Of a DNA stretch of 64,000 nt, positions 8,623 through 20,266 are shown one piece after another. A model generated the notes under the pieces. The model made no database searches. It had not been told where the DNA came from and was given only the letters and a program-made list of their open reading frames with translations. This DNA comes from Paenibacillus sp. LHD-38 (GTDB lineage: Bacteria; Bacillota; Bacilli; Paenibacillales; Paenibacillaceae): contig NZ_JAVIFU010000001.1 in NCBI RefSeq assembly GCF_031157315.1, forward strand, positions 62,001 to 126,000, given 5' to 3'. Both the position numbers and the translations under genes were made by a program. Position 1 is the stretch's first letter; the number at the start of each line of letters is the position of its first letter.

Positions 8623-9593
8623 TTAACAGAACCTCCTACGGCTTTCTTTGAAATTTTCGCCCCGTAATAGCTGCGGACGGTTTGCTCAGCTTGTTTGCCG
8701 TACATGCAGTAATCATCGTTTGCGGCTGCTTCGCTTTCTTCATATAACCGTGACGGCCAATCCCATAGCATAAAGCCGCCGACCCAGTCACGCTTATCGG
8801 AATGAGCAAACATCGTCTCGTAGAAAAGGCGCTGCACCTCTTCGCTCGGCGCTCCTGGAAGCCCCCAGTCATTAGGGATATGCTGCGAGCCTTCACGGCT
8901 AGGGCAGCCTGCTTCCATGAAGAAAAAGGGCTTGTCGTATTCAGTTATAACTTTTTCAATACGGTCAAGCTGCTCTTCCCAAGAATCGATAGGGTAGTAG
9001 CCGCTTGAGGAAATGACGTCAACCGCATCCCACCATTTGATTTGGCCTTCTTGGTATTTATCGCAGTTGTAAGTAACAATCCCGGAGTAAACCTTGCGAA
9101 CTTCGGCAATTAACTGACGCCATTCGGATTCACGGCGATCGGTTTGTACCATCTCGCAGCCTATGCAGTACATTTCACACCCGGTTTCTTCGGCAATTCG
9201 TGCATAGTGCAATATAAATTCTGTATAAGAAGCGAACCAATCAGACCACTTGGGCTCACAGGGAACATCGAGATCGAAGAAATTGATATGCGCACGCCAT
9301 GTCCCGTCAGCACAATTGACGACCGGTTTCAAGCAAACGTTAAGATCAAGCTCTTTCGCTTTGCGAATCGCATAACGAACCTCTTCATCGGTAACCGTAG
9401 GCTCTTCACGAAACTTAATTTCAGTCGCGTGCGCATGATCCTGAAGAGCGCCCAGCGCGATAGCTGTCCAGTTTACGTTTAAGCGTTCGGCCATGAGCTC
9501 CATGGAACGATCTGCTTGTTCTCCAGACCATGTGCCGCGGATGCCGGTCCAGCCCCATGTCATACCGCCAATATAGGCTGTTTTACTAGTCAT
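8619..9593 (-). CDS. GH113 endo-beta-1,4-mannanase, intracellular
   Basis: A 324-residue single-domain TIM-barrel protein. The probable acid/base is Glu147 in CIGCEM and the nucleophile Glu227 in FFFMEAGCPSREG, matching clan GH-A geometry and the GH113 mannanase family. There is no signal peptide or wall-anchoring domain, so it should act on imported mannooligosaccharides rather than polymer. A GAGG ribosome binding site precedes the ATG. It is the first gene of the minus-strand operon and is divergent from a sugar ABC importer, from which the oligosaccharide substrate probably comes. Confidence 0.88.
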   Translation of the reverse strand: MTSKTAYIGGMTWGWTGIRGTWSGEQADRSMELMAERLNVNWTAIALGALQDHAHATEIKFREEPTVTDEEVRYAIRKAKELDLNVCLKPVVNCADGTWRAHINFFDLDVPCEPKWSDWFASYTEFILHYARIAEETGCEMYCIGCEMVQTDRRESEWRQLIAEVRKVYSGIVTYNCDKYQEGQIKWWDAVDVISSSGYYPIDSWEEQLDRIEKVITEYDKPFFFMEAGCPSREGSQHIPNDWGLPGAPSEEVQRLFYETMFAHSDKRDWVGGFMLWDWPSRLYEESEAAANDDYCMYGKQAEQTVRSYYGAKISKKAVGGSVK

Positions 9594-9618
9594 TTGAGTC
9601 GCCTCACTTTAATTTGGT

Positions 9619-9676
9619 ATTTTTGTTATTGCTAATTTATGATTTTGTTATATAACAAGTAAACATGATTCGAGGG
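9619..9676 (-). promoter_or_regulatory. Candidate promoter and palindromic operator of the mannan operon
   Basis: A perfect 14-bp palindrome TTGTTATATAACAA occupies 9645-9658. On the minus strand it lies between a weak -35 (TTTACT, just 5' of the palindrome) and a weak -10 (CATAAA, just 3' of it) at about 16-bp spacing. A palindrome inside the promoter spacer is the classic layout for a repressor. The regulator is not identified. Confidence 0.4.
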
Positions 9677-9712
9677 ATGTTTGCAATACCTTTCTTCGTA
9701 TGGGGCTTATTA

Positions 9713-9718
9713 TATAAT
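9713..9718 (+). promoter_or_regulatory. Candidate -10 element for the ABC importer
   Basis: A perfect TATAAT lies about 190 bases ahead of the binding-protein gene, with only a poor -35 (TTTCTT) at 16-bp spacing. An activator, perhaps the response regulator at 13225, could compensate for the weak -35; that is inference. Confidence 0.3.
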
Positions 9719-9781
9719 TTAGCTTCATTTAATAACGGCAAAATGTGCGGATGAAAACAGAAAAACGAGTAAAATAGCCAA

Positions 9782-9795
9782 GGGTAGCGTTTTCA
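9782..9795 (-). promoter_or_regulatory. cre-like site (CcpA)
   Basis: On the minus strand TGAAAACGCTACCC, matching the catabolite-responsive element consensus except at the last base. It lies downstream of the candidate plus-strand -10, where CcpA would act as a roadblock on the importer operon, and upstream of the minus-strand promoter. Confidence 0.5.
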
Positions 9796-9908
9796 CTCGA
9801 TGTCAGTTTAAGACTATAAATAATATTTTAAACCATTTTAGAACTGTTTTTTATGAGGTATTATCGTAATGTAAGCGGAATCAAAAAGAGCTGAGGGGGA
9901 TTTAAAAA

Positions 9909-11228
9909 ATGAAAAAAGTCATTTCGTTAGCGCTTGTTTCTGTGGTTATGCTAACATCGTTAGCGGCGTGTGGAGGCAATAACACAAATTCGAACGGAAA
10001 TACGACTACTAACAAGCCGAGCACGAACGACACAGCTGCAAATAAGCCGGAAAACGGCGGTACCGAAGAAGCTTCAAAAATTACGGGTGATGTTGTTTTC
10101 TTAACAAACCGTACAGACATGATCGATAAGCAGTACGTTGATTATGAGAAACGCTTTGAAGAAAAATATCCTGGCGTAGATCTTAAATTCGAAGCGATTA
10201 CTGATTATGATAAAACATTGAAAATCCGCATCGCTTCAGGCGATTTCCCTGATGTTGTGTTTGTGCCGACGATTCCAAACGCAGAGCTGGCTAATTATTT
10301 TGCTCCGCTTGACGATATCACGTTTTCCGGCGACATTCACTTCAAAGATTTGAAAGCAAACGAAGGCAAAATGTACGGTATTTCTTCCGGCGCCTCGACA
10401 GTAGGCATCGTGTATAACAAAAAGGCTTTCGAAAAAGCAGGTATCACGGCTCTTCCAAAAACATACGATGAATTCCTTGCAGCATCGCAAAAGCTGAAAG
10501 ACGCAGGCATCGTGCCGCTTGCTTCGAACTTCAAAGACAAATGGCCGCTTGATGCTTGGGTATATGATGTACCAACGCTTATCGGCTCTGCTTCCGATCA
10601 CCAAAACAAACGTGCTGAAAGCGACACGCCTTTCACGCTTGACAACGCATACGGAAAATCATGGAGTATCCTGCGTGACTTGTATACAAAAGGGTTCCTG
10701 GAAACAGACGTAAACTCGACGAACTGGGAGCAATCGAAAAAAGACGTAGCATCCGGTAAATTCGGTATGTACCTGCTTGGCAACTGGGTAATCAACCAAG
10801 TTATCGAAAATGGCGCGCCTGCTGAAGACGTTGGTTTCTTCCCATTCCCTGCCGACAACTCTGGCGAAGCAAAAGCTCCACTTAACCCAGACTTCTTCTA
10901 CGCGGTTAACAAAGGCGGCAATGTAGAAGCAGGCAAAGCGTTCGTTCAATGGATGATAGAAGAATCGGGCTTCGACGATTTCGCAGGCTTCATTCCTACG
11001 CTGAAGGACAAAGAATCGAAGCTTCCTCAGCTTGCTGAGTTCAACAGCTTTAACCCTAAATTCTTCGAGCCGGCAGCACCGGTAGATGCTGCTACGCAAA
11101 TCCAAAACAAAGCGCAGCTTGATCAAGGCGCAGTTGTTCAAGAGTTCGTATTGTCTAAAGATCCGCAAAAGGTTCTCGACAAAGTGAACACGGCTTGGGC
11201 GAAAGCGAAAAAAGATCTAGGTCTGTAA
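9909..11228 (+). CDS. Sugar ABC transporter substrate-binding lipoprotein
   Basis: An extracytoplasmic solute-binding protein of the CUT1 (MalE-like) class, 439 residues. The N-terminus is a lipoprotein signal with lipobox LAAC and acylated Cys21, followed by a Gly/Asn/Thr/Ser-rich tether. The body (FLTNRTDMIDKQYVDYEKRFEE, IRIASGDFPDVVFV) is typical of oligosaccharide binders. It is followed by two permeases, and divergent from the mannan-degrading genes, so mannooligosaccharides are the likely cargo. No ATPase is encoded nearby, which is normal for Firmicutes CUT1 systems that share an MsmX-type ATPase. Confidence 0.92.
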   Translation: MKKVISLALVSVVMLTSLAACGGNNTNSNGNTTTNKPSTNDTAANKPENGGTEEASKITGDVVFLTNRTDMIDKQYVDYEKRFEEKYPGVDLKFEAITDYDKTLKIRIASGDFPDVVFVPTIPNAELANYFAPLDDITFSGDIHFKDLKANEGKMYGISSGASTVGIVYNKKAFEKAGITALPKTYDEFLAASQKLKDAGIVPLASNFKDKWPLDAWVYDVPTLIGSASDHQNKRAESDTPFTLDNAYGKSWSILRDLYTKGFLETDVNSTNWEQSKKDVASGKFGMYLLGNWVINQVIENGAPAEDVGFFPFPADNSGEAKAPLNPDFFYAVNKGGNVEAGKAFVQWMIEESGFDDFAGFIPTLKDKESKLPQLAEFNSFNPKFFEPAAPVDAATQIQNKAQLDQGAVVQEFVLSKDPQKVLDKVNTAWAKAKKDLGL

Positions 11229-11243
11229 GAATAAGGATGGCAT

Positions 11244-11281
11244 GCAGGATGGATGATCCGCTAAGCGATTATCCATCCTGC
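11244..11281 (+). other. Intercistronic stem-loop between binding protein and permease genes
   Basis: Arms GCAGGATGGAT (11244-11254) and ATCCATCCTGC (11271-11281) pair perfectly, with a small inner CGC/GCG stem. There is no T-tract, so it is more likely an mRNA-stabilising or partial-termination element that keeps the binding protein in excess over the permeases than a full terminator. Confidence 0.6.
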
Positions 11282-11322
11282 GCAATCCGATTAGAAAGAC
11301 GCAGGGAGGATGGGATTGTTCC

Positions 11323-12213
11323 ATGTTTAGCAGATTGCCTTTCAAAACACAAAAGAACTTTGTAATCATTGGATTTGTCGCATTGCCGCTGCTGCTGCTG
11401 CTGACATTCGCCTATTATCCGGCGCTTGAACTCATTCGTTTAAGTTTTACAAGCTGGGACGGATTAAGTCCTGATAAGGCATGGATTGGTTGGTCAAATT
11501 ATAAAGAAGTATTTGCTAATCCTGAAATCTTCGGTGTCTTCAAACATAACTTTGCCTATTTCGCTGTAGGAATCGTACAAAATATTGCCGCGATTTATTT
11601 TGCGGTGGTGCTAAACAGCAAGCTTAAAGGAAAAAACTTTTTCAGGCTGCTGCTATTTTTACCGTACATCCTAAACGGCGTTGCTGTAGCATACTTATTC
11701 GGTTACGTATTTGATACAACAAACGGATCATTGAACTATCTGCTTGGACAGCTTGGTTTTGATGCTTTGTCGAAAACGAGCTGGCTCGGTAACGGATCGT
11801 TCGTAAACTACACGCTTGCTTCCATTGGCTTCTGGCGTTTCATGGGCTTTAACATGGTTATTTATTTGGCCGCGCTTCAATCCATACCGAACGATATCTA
11901 TGAAGCAGCTTCAATAGACGGCGCAAACGGGTGGCAAAAGTTTATCAGCATTACGCTTCCTAACATCTATAAAATTATAGAGCTTAATTTGTTTCTGACC
12001 GTTACCGGGGCGCTCGAGGTATTTGATCTGCCTTATATCTTGACCAAAGGCGGACCGGCGGGTTCAAGTGAAACCTTCGTTATGAAAATCGTCGAGACGG
12101 CCTTCCAATTTAACAATTATGGCTTAGCATCCGCGATGAGCGTAGTCTTGCTGCTCTTTGTTATTATTGTATTGTCGATTCAACGCTTTTTATTGAAAGG
12201 AAAGGGGGAGTAA
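11323..12213 (+). CDS. Sugar ABC transporter permease, MalF/UgpA type
   Basis: A 296-residue polytopic membrane protein with about six transmembrane helices starting LPLLLLLTFAYYP. The EAA loop that docks on the ATPase is visible as EAASIDGANGWQKFISITLP. A GGGAGG ribosome binding site precedes the start. The next permease begins four bases after its stop. It forms the heterodimeric pore for the preceding binding protein; substrate is inferred from the mannan genes alongside. Confidence 0.92.
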   Translation: MFSRLPFKTQKNFVIIGFVALPLLLLLTFAYYPALELIRLSFTSWDGLSPDKAWIGWSNYKEVFANPEIFGVFKHNFAYFAVGIVQNIAAIYFAVVLNSKLKGKNFFRLLLFLPYILNGVAVAYLFGYVFDTTNGSLNYLLGQLGFDALSKTSWLGNGSFVNYTLASIGFWRFMGFNMVIYLAALQSIPNDIYEAASIDGANGWQKFISITLPNIYKIIELNLFLTVTGALEVFDLPYILTKGGPAGSSETFVMKIVETAFQFNNYGLASAMSVVLLLFVIIVLSIQRFLLKGKGE

Positions 12214-12216
12214 TCG

Positions 12217-13047
12217 ATGAATAAATCCAATAAGCTATGGGACACAATCAAATATATCAGCCTCGTATTGGCGGCATTTGCGATTTTATTCCCGCCTTAT
12301 ATCATCGTCGTCAACGCGTTTAAGACGAAGGATGAATTCCATGACAAATCGACCATTGCGATGCCGGACAGCTTTCTTTATTTGAAAAACTTTGCTCAAG
12401 CCTTCAAGCAAGCCGATATGCTGCATGCATTCGGAAACACGTTATTCATCATCGCAATAACGCTAATCTTAAATATTTTGATCGGATCAGCGTTTTGTTA
12501 TGCAGTCGGGCGCTTCAATTTTAAGTTTAAGGGACCGATTGTTGGACTGTTCTTATTTGCTACGATTATTCCGGCTATTACAACGCAGGTCGTCAACTAC
12601 AAAACGATTCAAGCGCTTGGCTTGACGAATAATCTAATGGGTCCCGTACTAATCTATGTCGGCGCGGATATCTTGCAAATCTACATTTACCTGCAATTCA
12701 TTCGGAACATTCCGAACGAGCTGGATGAAAGCGCAATGCTGGAGGGAGCTTCATTAATCCGGATTTTCCGCTCGATCATCTTCCCATTGCTTGCTCCGGC
12801 AACGGCGACTATCATTATTTTGAAAACAATCAGCATCTATAATGATATGTTCATTCCGCTGCTTTACTTGCCTAGGGCCGAACATGTTGTCGTCTCCACA
12901 TCGCTCATGCGTTTCTTTGGGGTTAACAGCGGTGATTGGCAAATGATTTCATCTGCCATACTCATTATTATGATACCAACGGCAATCATGTATATTTTCT
13001 TGCAAAAGTATATATTCGCGGGTGTAACAAGCGGTGCGGTTAAATAA
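12217..13047 (+). CDS. Sugar ABC transporter permease, MalG/UgpE type
   Basis: The second CUT1 permease, 276 residues, six predicted transmembrane helices, with the EAA-loop variant ESAMLEGASLIRIFRSIIFP. AAGGGGGAG ahead of the start serves as ribosome binding site within the end of the previous gene. It completes the importer and ends inside a strong terminator hairpin, so the response regulator downstream is probably transcribed separately. Confidence 0.92.
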   Translation: MNKSNKLWDTIKYISLVLAAFAILFPPYIIVVNAFKTKDEFHDKSTIAMPDSFLYLKNFAQAFKQADMLHAFGNTLFIIAITLILNILIGSAFCYAVGRFNFKFKGPIVGLFLFATIIPAITTQVVNYKTIQALGLTNNLMGPVLIYVGADILQIYIYLQFIRNIPNELDESAMLEGASLIRIFRSIIFPLLAPATATIIILKTISIYNDMFIPLLYLPRAEHVVVSTSLMRFFGVNSGDWQMISSAILIIMIPTAIMYIFLQKYIFAGVTSGAVK

Positions 13048-13062
13048 CCGCCCGCTTTTTTT
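13031..13062 (+). terminator. Rho-independent terminator of the ABC importer operon
   Basis: GCGG-T-GCGGTT pairs with AACCGCCCGC with one bulge, followed by seven Ts. The hairpin overlaps the permease stop codon (13045-13047). Confidence 0.8.
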
Positions 13063-13224
13063 CAAATATAAGAAAGTATAAATTTTAACCTTATACAATG
13101 CTTATATTTCATCGCGAAACGAGCTTTTGCCGCTAAAGATGGCGTCAGCCGTTTACGCTTGCGTTGCAGCGGTACCGAATTTAGCGCAAACTAGAAGAGG
13201 CGCACGCGAAAGGAGCGAACAGGC

Positions 13225-13986
13225 ATGAACATTATAATCGCGGATGATGAGGAATTTATACGATTAGGCCTTGAAAAAATACTAACGAAAATGGATTTGG
13301 ACATTACGGTCATCGGCTCGTACAGCAACGGAATGGATGCTTGGGCGCATATTTCGAAGCTTGGCGAAGGTGAGTTGGATGTGCTTATTACCGATATAAA
13401 AATGCCGATGATGGACGGCTTGAGGCTCATCGAGCATTTGCGCGACAAGACGATAGCGACGATCGTGCTCAGCGGCTTTAGCGAATTTGAATATGCCCGA
13501 AAGGCGCTGCGCTACGGCGTGCGGGATTATTTGCTCAAGCCGGTCGATAAAGCGAATCTATATGACCTCCTGATTAAGATTAAGCAAGAGCGCGATGAGA
13601 GCATGCTTGCAGGAGATATGAACGAGCCTATCCTGCCGCAGGAGTCGATTTCAAAAGAAAAAGAACATCATGTCATCGAGCAGATGAAATCCATACTAGA
13701 GCAGGAATACGACAAAAACTTCGAAATGGAACGAATGGCCGAGACGGTTGGCATGAGTGCCAATTATTTGAGCCGTCTATTCAAGCAGGAAACGGGCATG
13801 ACGCTGACGGATTATTTAATCGATATTCGGATCGAGAAGGCAAAGCAGTTTCTGACGGATCACCCGAATTTAAAAAACTATGAAATATCGCAGCTGGTGG
13901 GCTATAGCGATCCGGTCTATTTCAATAAGCTTTTCAAGAAGATGACGGGAGAAACGCCAAAGGATTATAAAGGCAAGCATCGATAG
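13225..13986 (+). CDS. AraC-family response regulator (YesN type), no adjacent kinase
   Basis: The N-terminal receiver domain (about residues 1-120) has the acidic pair in IIADDEE, the phospho-acceptor Asp in DVLITDIKMPMMDG, the switch Ser in VLSGFSEFEYA and Lys in LLKPVD, so it looks phosphorylatable. The C-terminal part (about 150-250) is a two-helix-turn-helix AraC domain with MSANYLSRLFKQETGMTLTDYL and SDPVYFNKLFKKMTGETPKDY. Proteins of this type normally pair with a YesM-like sensor and control neighbouring sugar importers; no kinase gene is present on either side, so phosphorylation must come from elsewhere or be unnecessary. It probably regulates the mannan importer or degradation operon. 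Confidence 0.9.
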   Translation: MNIIIADDEEFIRLGLEKILTKMDLDITVIGSYSNGMDAWAHISKLGEGELDVLITDIKMPMMDGLRLIEHLRDKTIATIVLSGFSEFEYARKALRYGVRDYLLKPVDKANLYDLLIKIKQERDESMLAGDMNEPILPQESISKEKEHHVIEQMKSILEQEYDKNFEMERMAETVGMSANYLSRLFKQETGMTLTDYLIDIRIEKAKQFLTDHPNLKNYEISQLVGYSDPVYFNKLFKKMTGETPKDYKGKHR

Positions 13987-14027
13987 CCATTTAGCCAAAA
14001 TGAATATAATAAGTGCAAAATCCAATA

Positions 14028-14061
14028 TTTACAGCAGCACAATATGAGCGTAATATTGTGC
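14028..14061 (+). promoter_or_regulatory. Operator-overlapped promoter of the ABC exporter
   Basis: TTTACA (14028-14033), 17 bases, TAATAT (14051-14056). A perfect inverted repeat, GCACAATAT (14037-14045) and ATATTGTGC (14053-14061) around a 7-base spacer, covers the spacer and -10. This is the layout of a repressor site. A start near 14063 also fits the exporter ATG chosen at 14125. Confidence 0.55.
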
Positions 14062-14124
14062 CGTAGCGCTTCGAATGAACACGTGTTTACGAGCGAGATG
14101 AGCTGCAGAGGGATGGAGAGCGCA

Positions 14125-15933
14125 ATGTCAGAGAGGGTAGAGAAAGCAAGGCTTGGAGCGGCTGCAAGAGGCCTGGCCAGCACATTTGAAAATGCATCTT
14201 TAGAGGAGGACGCGAGTCCGTTAAGATTTTTGTTATCGCTATACAAAGGGAATTTCGCCAACCTGCTGGTTTCCTTATTGTTTTTATTGATTAAGAGTGC
14301 GCCAGTCTACGTGCTGCCGATCGTAACCGCGAATATTATAAACATCGCTACGAATCCGGGAAAGTATCCGATTAGCGGCATCTGGGTTAATTTTATCATT
14401 ATATTAATTGTTATCTTGCAAAATATACCGACGCATGCCGCTTACATATCCTTTCTAAGCCGCGCGGTAAGATACGTTGAAGCGGGGCTGCGAAGCGCGC
14501 TGGTGCGGAAGCTGCAGCAGCTGTCCATTAATCAGCATCGCGAACTGCCGGCGGGCAAGCTGCAATCAAAGGTGCTTCGTGATGTAGAAGCGGTTGAGAT
14601 GATGTCTAAGCAGTTTATGATCGCATTGGCTCCTGCCGTCGTGAACATCATTGTATCGTTCGTCATTACGCTTAACAGCAGCTGGATCGTGTCCTTGTTT
14701 TTTGTGCTGACGATTCCGATGTCCATTACGATCGTAACCATTTTCCGCCGCAAAATTAGAAAGTCGAACAAGGAATTCCGCAAGGAGATCGAACAAATGT
14801 CGTCGCGCGTCTCGGAAATGGTGGAAATGATTCCGATCACTCGTGCGCACGGTCTGGAAAAGGTAGAAATTGCGCGTATAGATTCTACTCTGCGCAACAT
14901 TCAGGGCAAGGGTTACCGCCTTGATCTGGTTGAAGCTTATTTTGGCTCAACGAACTGGGTTACCTTTCAGATTTTTCAAGTGCTTTGCCTGATCTTTACG
15001 GCTTATCTTGCTTACCAAGGCGAAATACAAGTAGGCGATGTAGTTATGTACCAAGGCTTCTTTTCTATGATTTTGGCTTCGGTTACCGGTCTCATTAACA
15101 TTTATCCGCAAATCGCAAAGGGTCTGGAGTCCATTCATTCGATTAAAGAAATATTGGTATCGACGGATATTGAAAACAACAGCGGCAAAAGAAAGCTGGA
15201 TGGCGTGCGCGGCGAATTTTCGTTCCAAGGGGTCGAGCTTTCGTACCCGGGGAGCGAGCATCATGTGCTGGAGGACGTTACGCTGAATGTGGAGGCAGGC
15301 GAATGCATCGCCTTTGTTGGCGCATCGGGCGCGGGCAAATCTACGGTGCTCAATCTCGTAATCGGCTTTCTTCAGCCGACAGGCGGGAAGGTGCTGATGG
15401 ACGGCATCGACTTGGCTGATATCGACCTTCGCAGCTATCGCAAACATTTGGCTGTCGTGCCGCAGACGAATATTTTGTTTTCGGGGACGATTCGCGACAA
15501 TATTACGTACGGACTTCGCGATATCACAGATGCGCAGGTTAAACGTGTCGTTGAGATGGCTAACCTATCGGAGTTTATCGGGCTGTTGCCTGACGGATTG
15601 GATACGATGGTTGGGGAGCATGGCGGCAAGCTGTCCGGCGGACAGCGCCAGCGTATCGCAATCGCGAGAGCGCTTGTGCGCGAACCGAGCATCATTATTT
15701 TGGATGAGGCGACCTCAGCACTTGATAATGAATCGGAATTTCATGTCCAGAAGGCGATGCAGGAGCTTATTAAGGGCCGCACCACCTTTATCGTTGCTCA
15801 CCGATTGTCGACGATTCGCGATGCTGACCGTATCGTAGTCATGAAGCATGGACGTATTGCCGAGGTGGGCACCTTCGACGAGCTGATGGCAAGCAAGGGC
15901 GAGTTTTATAACCTGAAGCAGCTGCAGCTGTAA
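14125..15933 (+). CDS. ABC exporter, fused permease-ATPase (type I)
   Basis: A 602-residue half-transporter that should act as a homodimer. The membrane part has six helices (about residues 40-320) and the C-terminal ATPase has Walker A GASGAGKS, signature LSGGQRQRIAIARAL, Walker B IIILDEATSALD and the H-loop His in IVAHRLST. An earlier in-frame ATG at 14044 exists but lies within the likely promoter; the ATG at 14125 has GGAG six bases upstream and is preferred. The substrate cannot be told from sequence; drug, peptide or lipid export are all possible. A terminator follows directly. Confidence 0.9.
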   Translation: MSERVEKARLGAAARGLASTFENASLEEDASPLRFLLSLYKGNFANLLVSLLFLLIKSAPVYVLPIVTANIINIATNPGKYPISGIWVNFIIILIVILQNIPTHAAYISFLSRAVRYVEAGLRSALVRKLQQLSINQHRELPAGKLQSKVLRDVEAVEMMSKQFMIALAPAVVNIIVSFVITLNSSWIVSLFFVLTIPMSITIVTIFRRKIRKSNKEFRKEIEQMSSRVSEMVEMIPITRAHGLEKVEIARIDSTLRNIQGKGYRLDLVEAYFGSTNWVTFQIFQVLCLIFTAYLAYQGEIQVGDVVMYQGFFSMILASVTGLINIYPQIAKGLESIHSIKEILVSTDIENNSGKRKLDGVRGEFSFQGVELSYPGSEHHVLEDVTLNVEAGECIAFVGASGAGKSTVLNLVIGFLQPTGGKVLMDGIDLADIDLRSYRKHLAVVPQTNILFSGTIRDNITYGLRDITDAQVKRVVEMANLSEFIGLLPDGLDTMVGEHGGKLSGGQRQRIAIARALVREPSIIILDEATSALDNESEFHVQKAMQELIKGRTTFIVAHRLSTIRDADRIVVMKHGRIAEVGTFDELMASKGEFYNLKQLQL

Positions 15934-15955
15934 GAGGGCATATCGGAGGATAAAG

Positions 15956-15994
15956 AAAGGTTGATCAGGACATCGAGCCCGATCAACCTTTTTT
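15956..15994. terminator. Terminator between convergent genes
   Basis: AAAGGTTGATC (15956-15966) pairs perfectly with GATCAACCTTT (15981-15991), followed by Ts on the plus strand and, read on the minus strand, by TTTCTTTA. It ends the exporter gene and can serve the M23 peptidase gene from the other side. Confidence 0.85.
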
Positions 15995-16029
15995 GAATGA
16001 TAAGACATTATAATTTTATCCATATTCGG

Positions 16030-16869
16030 TTACAACGACCACCATTTGAGAAACAGATAAGGATCAATCGCATGATAGCTCGGCGATTGTTTGTAGATGC
16101 CGAAATGGAGGTGAGTGACGAATTTTCCTTCCGTTCCTTCAGGGCCGTAGCCGGTGCTACCCACATAGCCGATCAATTGACCGGCAGCAACTTTGACGCC
16201 TTCCTTTATGCCGGTCGCGTATTTGGATAAATGCGCGTAATAAAACTCGGTATTGTCGTCGACGCGAACCGTTATCCGCCAGCCGCCGTATTCATTCCAG
16301 CCTGCTTTGACAATCGTACCGCCCATCGCACTGTATACCGCTGTTCCTTTGGGCGCTAAAATATCCACACCTTCATGAGCGCGTACCGCAGTACCGTCTG
16401 CCGACCACGAACGGGCTTCCGCATAGCTGTTCGAGAATGGCGTATATTTACCTTTTGCGATCGGAAACACGCCATTCAAATATTGCTTAGGCGATTTGGG
16501 GATTCGAATGCTCAGACCTGTCCAAATGTTGTTTGGGTCGGGCAGTTGGGGATTAGCCGCGATCAGCTTAGGAAGCGGAACATTGTAGCGCTGCGCGATT
16601 TTCCACATCGTATCATCTGTGAGAACGCTTGCAGAAGTAAATTCTGGCGGATCAGGCACAAGCAGTCTCTGTCCAATAATGAGCGAATCCGAGGTAAGTC
16701 CGTTTAGTTTTTTCAATTGCGCGGCGGTCGTGCTGTACTTGGTGCCGATTATCCATAGGGTATCGTTTTTCTGAACCGTGTAGGATGCGGCAGATGCCGT
16801 GAAAGGCAGAGCGGTTATGAGAGCTAACATGGCGGTACTGCAAATGAGCTGTTTCATTCTCTTTTTCAT
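16030..16869 (-). CDS. Secreted M23 peptidase with two LysM domains
   Basis: A 279-residue exported wall hydrolase. The order is signal peptide ending near TASAAS (about residue 28), LysM repeat 1 (about 29-72, YTVQKNDTLWIIGTKY), LysM repeat 2 (about 76-120, TDDTMWKIAQRYNVPLPKL) and a LytM/M23 domain. Zinc ligands are visible as HEGVD and HLHFG, so it should cleave peptidoglycan peptide bridges. It stands alone between terminators. LysM anchoring to peptidoglycan and a catalytically intact M23 domain suggest a role in cell-wall turnover or sporulation. Confidence 0.93.
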   Translation of the reverse strand: MKKRMKQLICSTAMLALITALPFTASAASYTVQKNDTLWIIGTKYSTTAAQLKKLNGLTSDSLIIGQRLLVPDPPEFTSASVLTDDTMWKIAQRYNVPLPKLIAANPQLPDPNNIWTGLSIRIPKSPKQYLNGVFPIAKGKYTPFSNSYAEARSWSADGTAVRAHEGVDILAPKGTAVYSAMGGTIVKAGWNEYGGWRITVRVDDNTEFYYAHLSKYATGIKEGVKVAAGQLIGYVGSTGYGPEGTEGKFVTHLHFGIYKQSPSYHAIDPYLFLKWWSL

Positions 16870-17031
16870 GCTGATTGATCCTCTCTATGTAGAAGAATGG
16901 CCTGCTTTTCCATTTTAATAGAGAAAGCGCTTTATATTTAGCGGTAAATACTGGTCGCCTACGGCTGCGCTTAGGACTTCGCTCCCCTAAAATATATTCA
17001 TATTTTGATAGGTCATATTAAAATTCTTTTA

Positions 17032-17060
17032 TTAAACGTGTAATCGGAATGCATTATAAT
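17032..17060 (+). promoter_or_regulatory. Sigma-A-like promoter of the beta-galactosidase gene
   Basis: TTAAAC (17032-17037), 17-bp spacer, perfect TATAAT (17055-17060). The weak -35 suggests help from an activator. Confidence 0.45.
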
Positions 17061-17078
17061 GTGAATATCATTTAATAA

Positions 17079-20210
<3,132 letters not shown>

Positions 20211-20266
20211 ATAAAGAAGAGGCTGGTCTGCCGTCTGTTGACGGAGGTCCGGCCTCTCTTTTATTT
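20211..20266. terminator. Bidirectional terminator between lacZ-type gene and AIM24 gene
   Basis: AAATAAAGAAGAGGC pairs with GCCTCTCTTTTATTT around an inner GTCTGTTGAC/CGGAGGTCC region. A and T runs flank both sides, and the genes converge here. It overlaps the stop codon of the minus-strand gene. Confidence 0.75.

Noticed and set aside
13063-13224. A small RNA or gene between the importer terminator and the response regulator
   Set aside because: No ribosome binding site, hairpin-T-tract or convincing frame was seen; probably only the regulator leader.
14044-14124. Upstream ATG of the ABC exporter
   Set aside because: It lies within the inverted repeat and predicted promoter, with no ribosome binding site.
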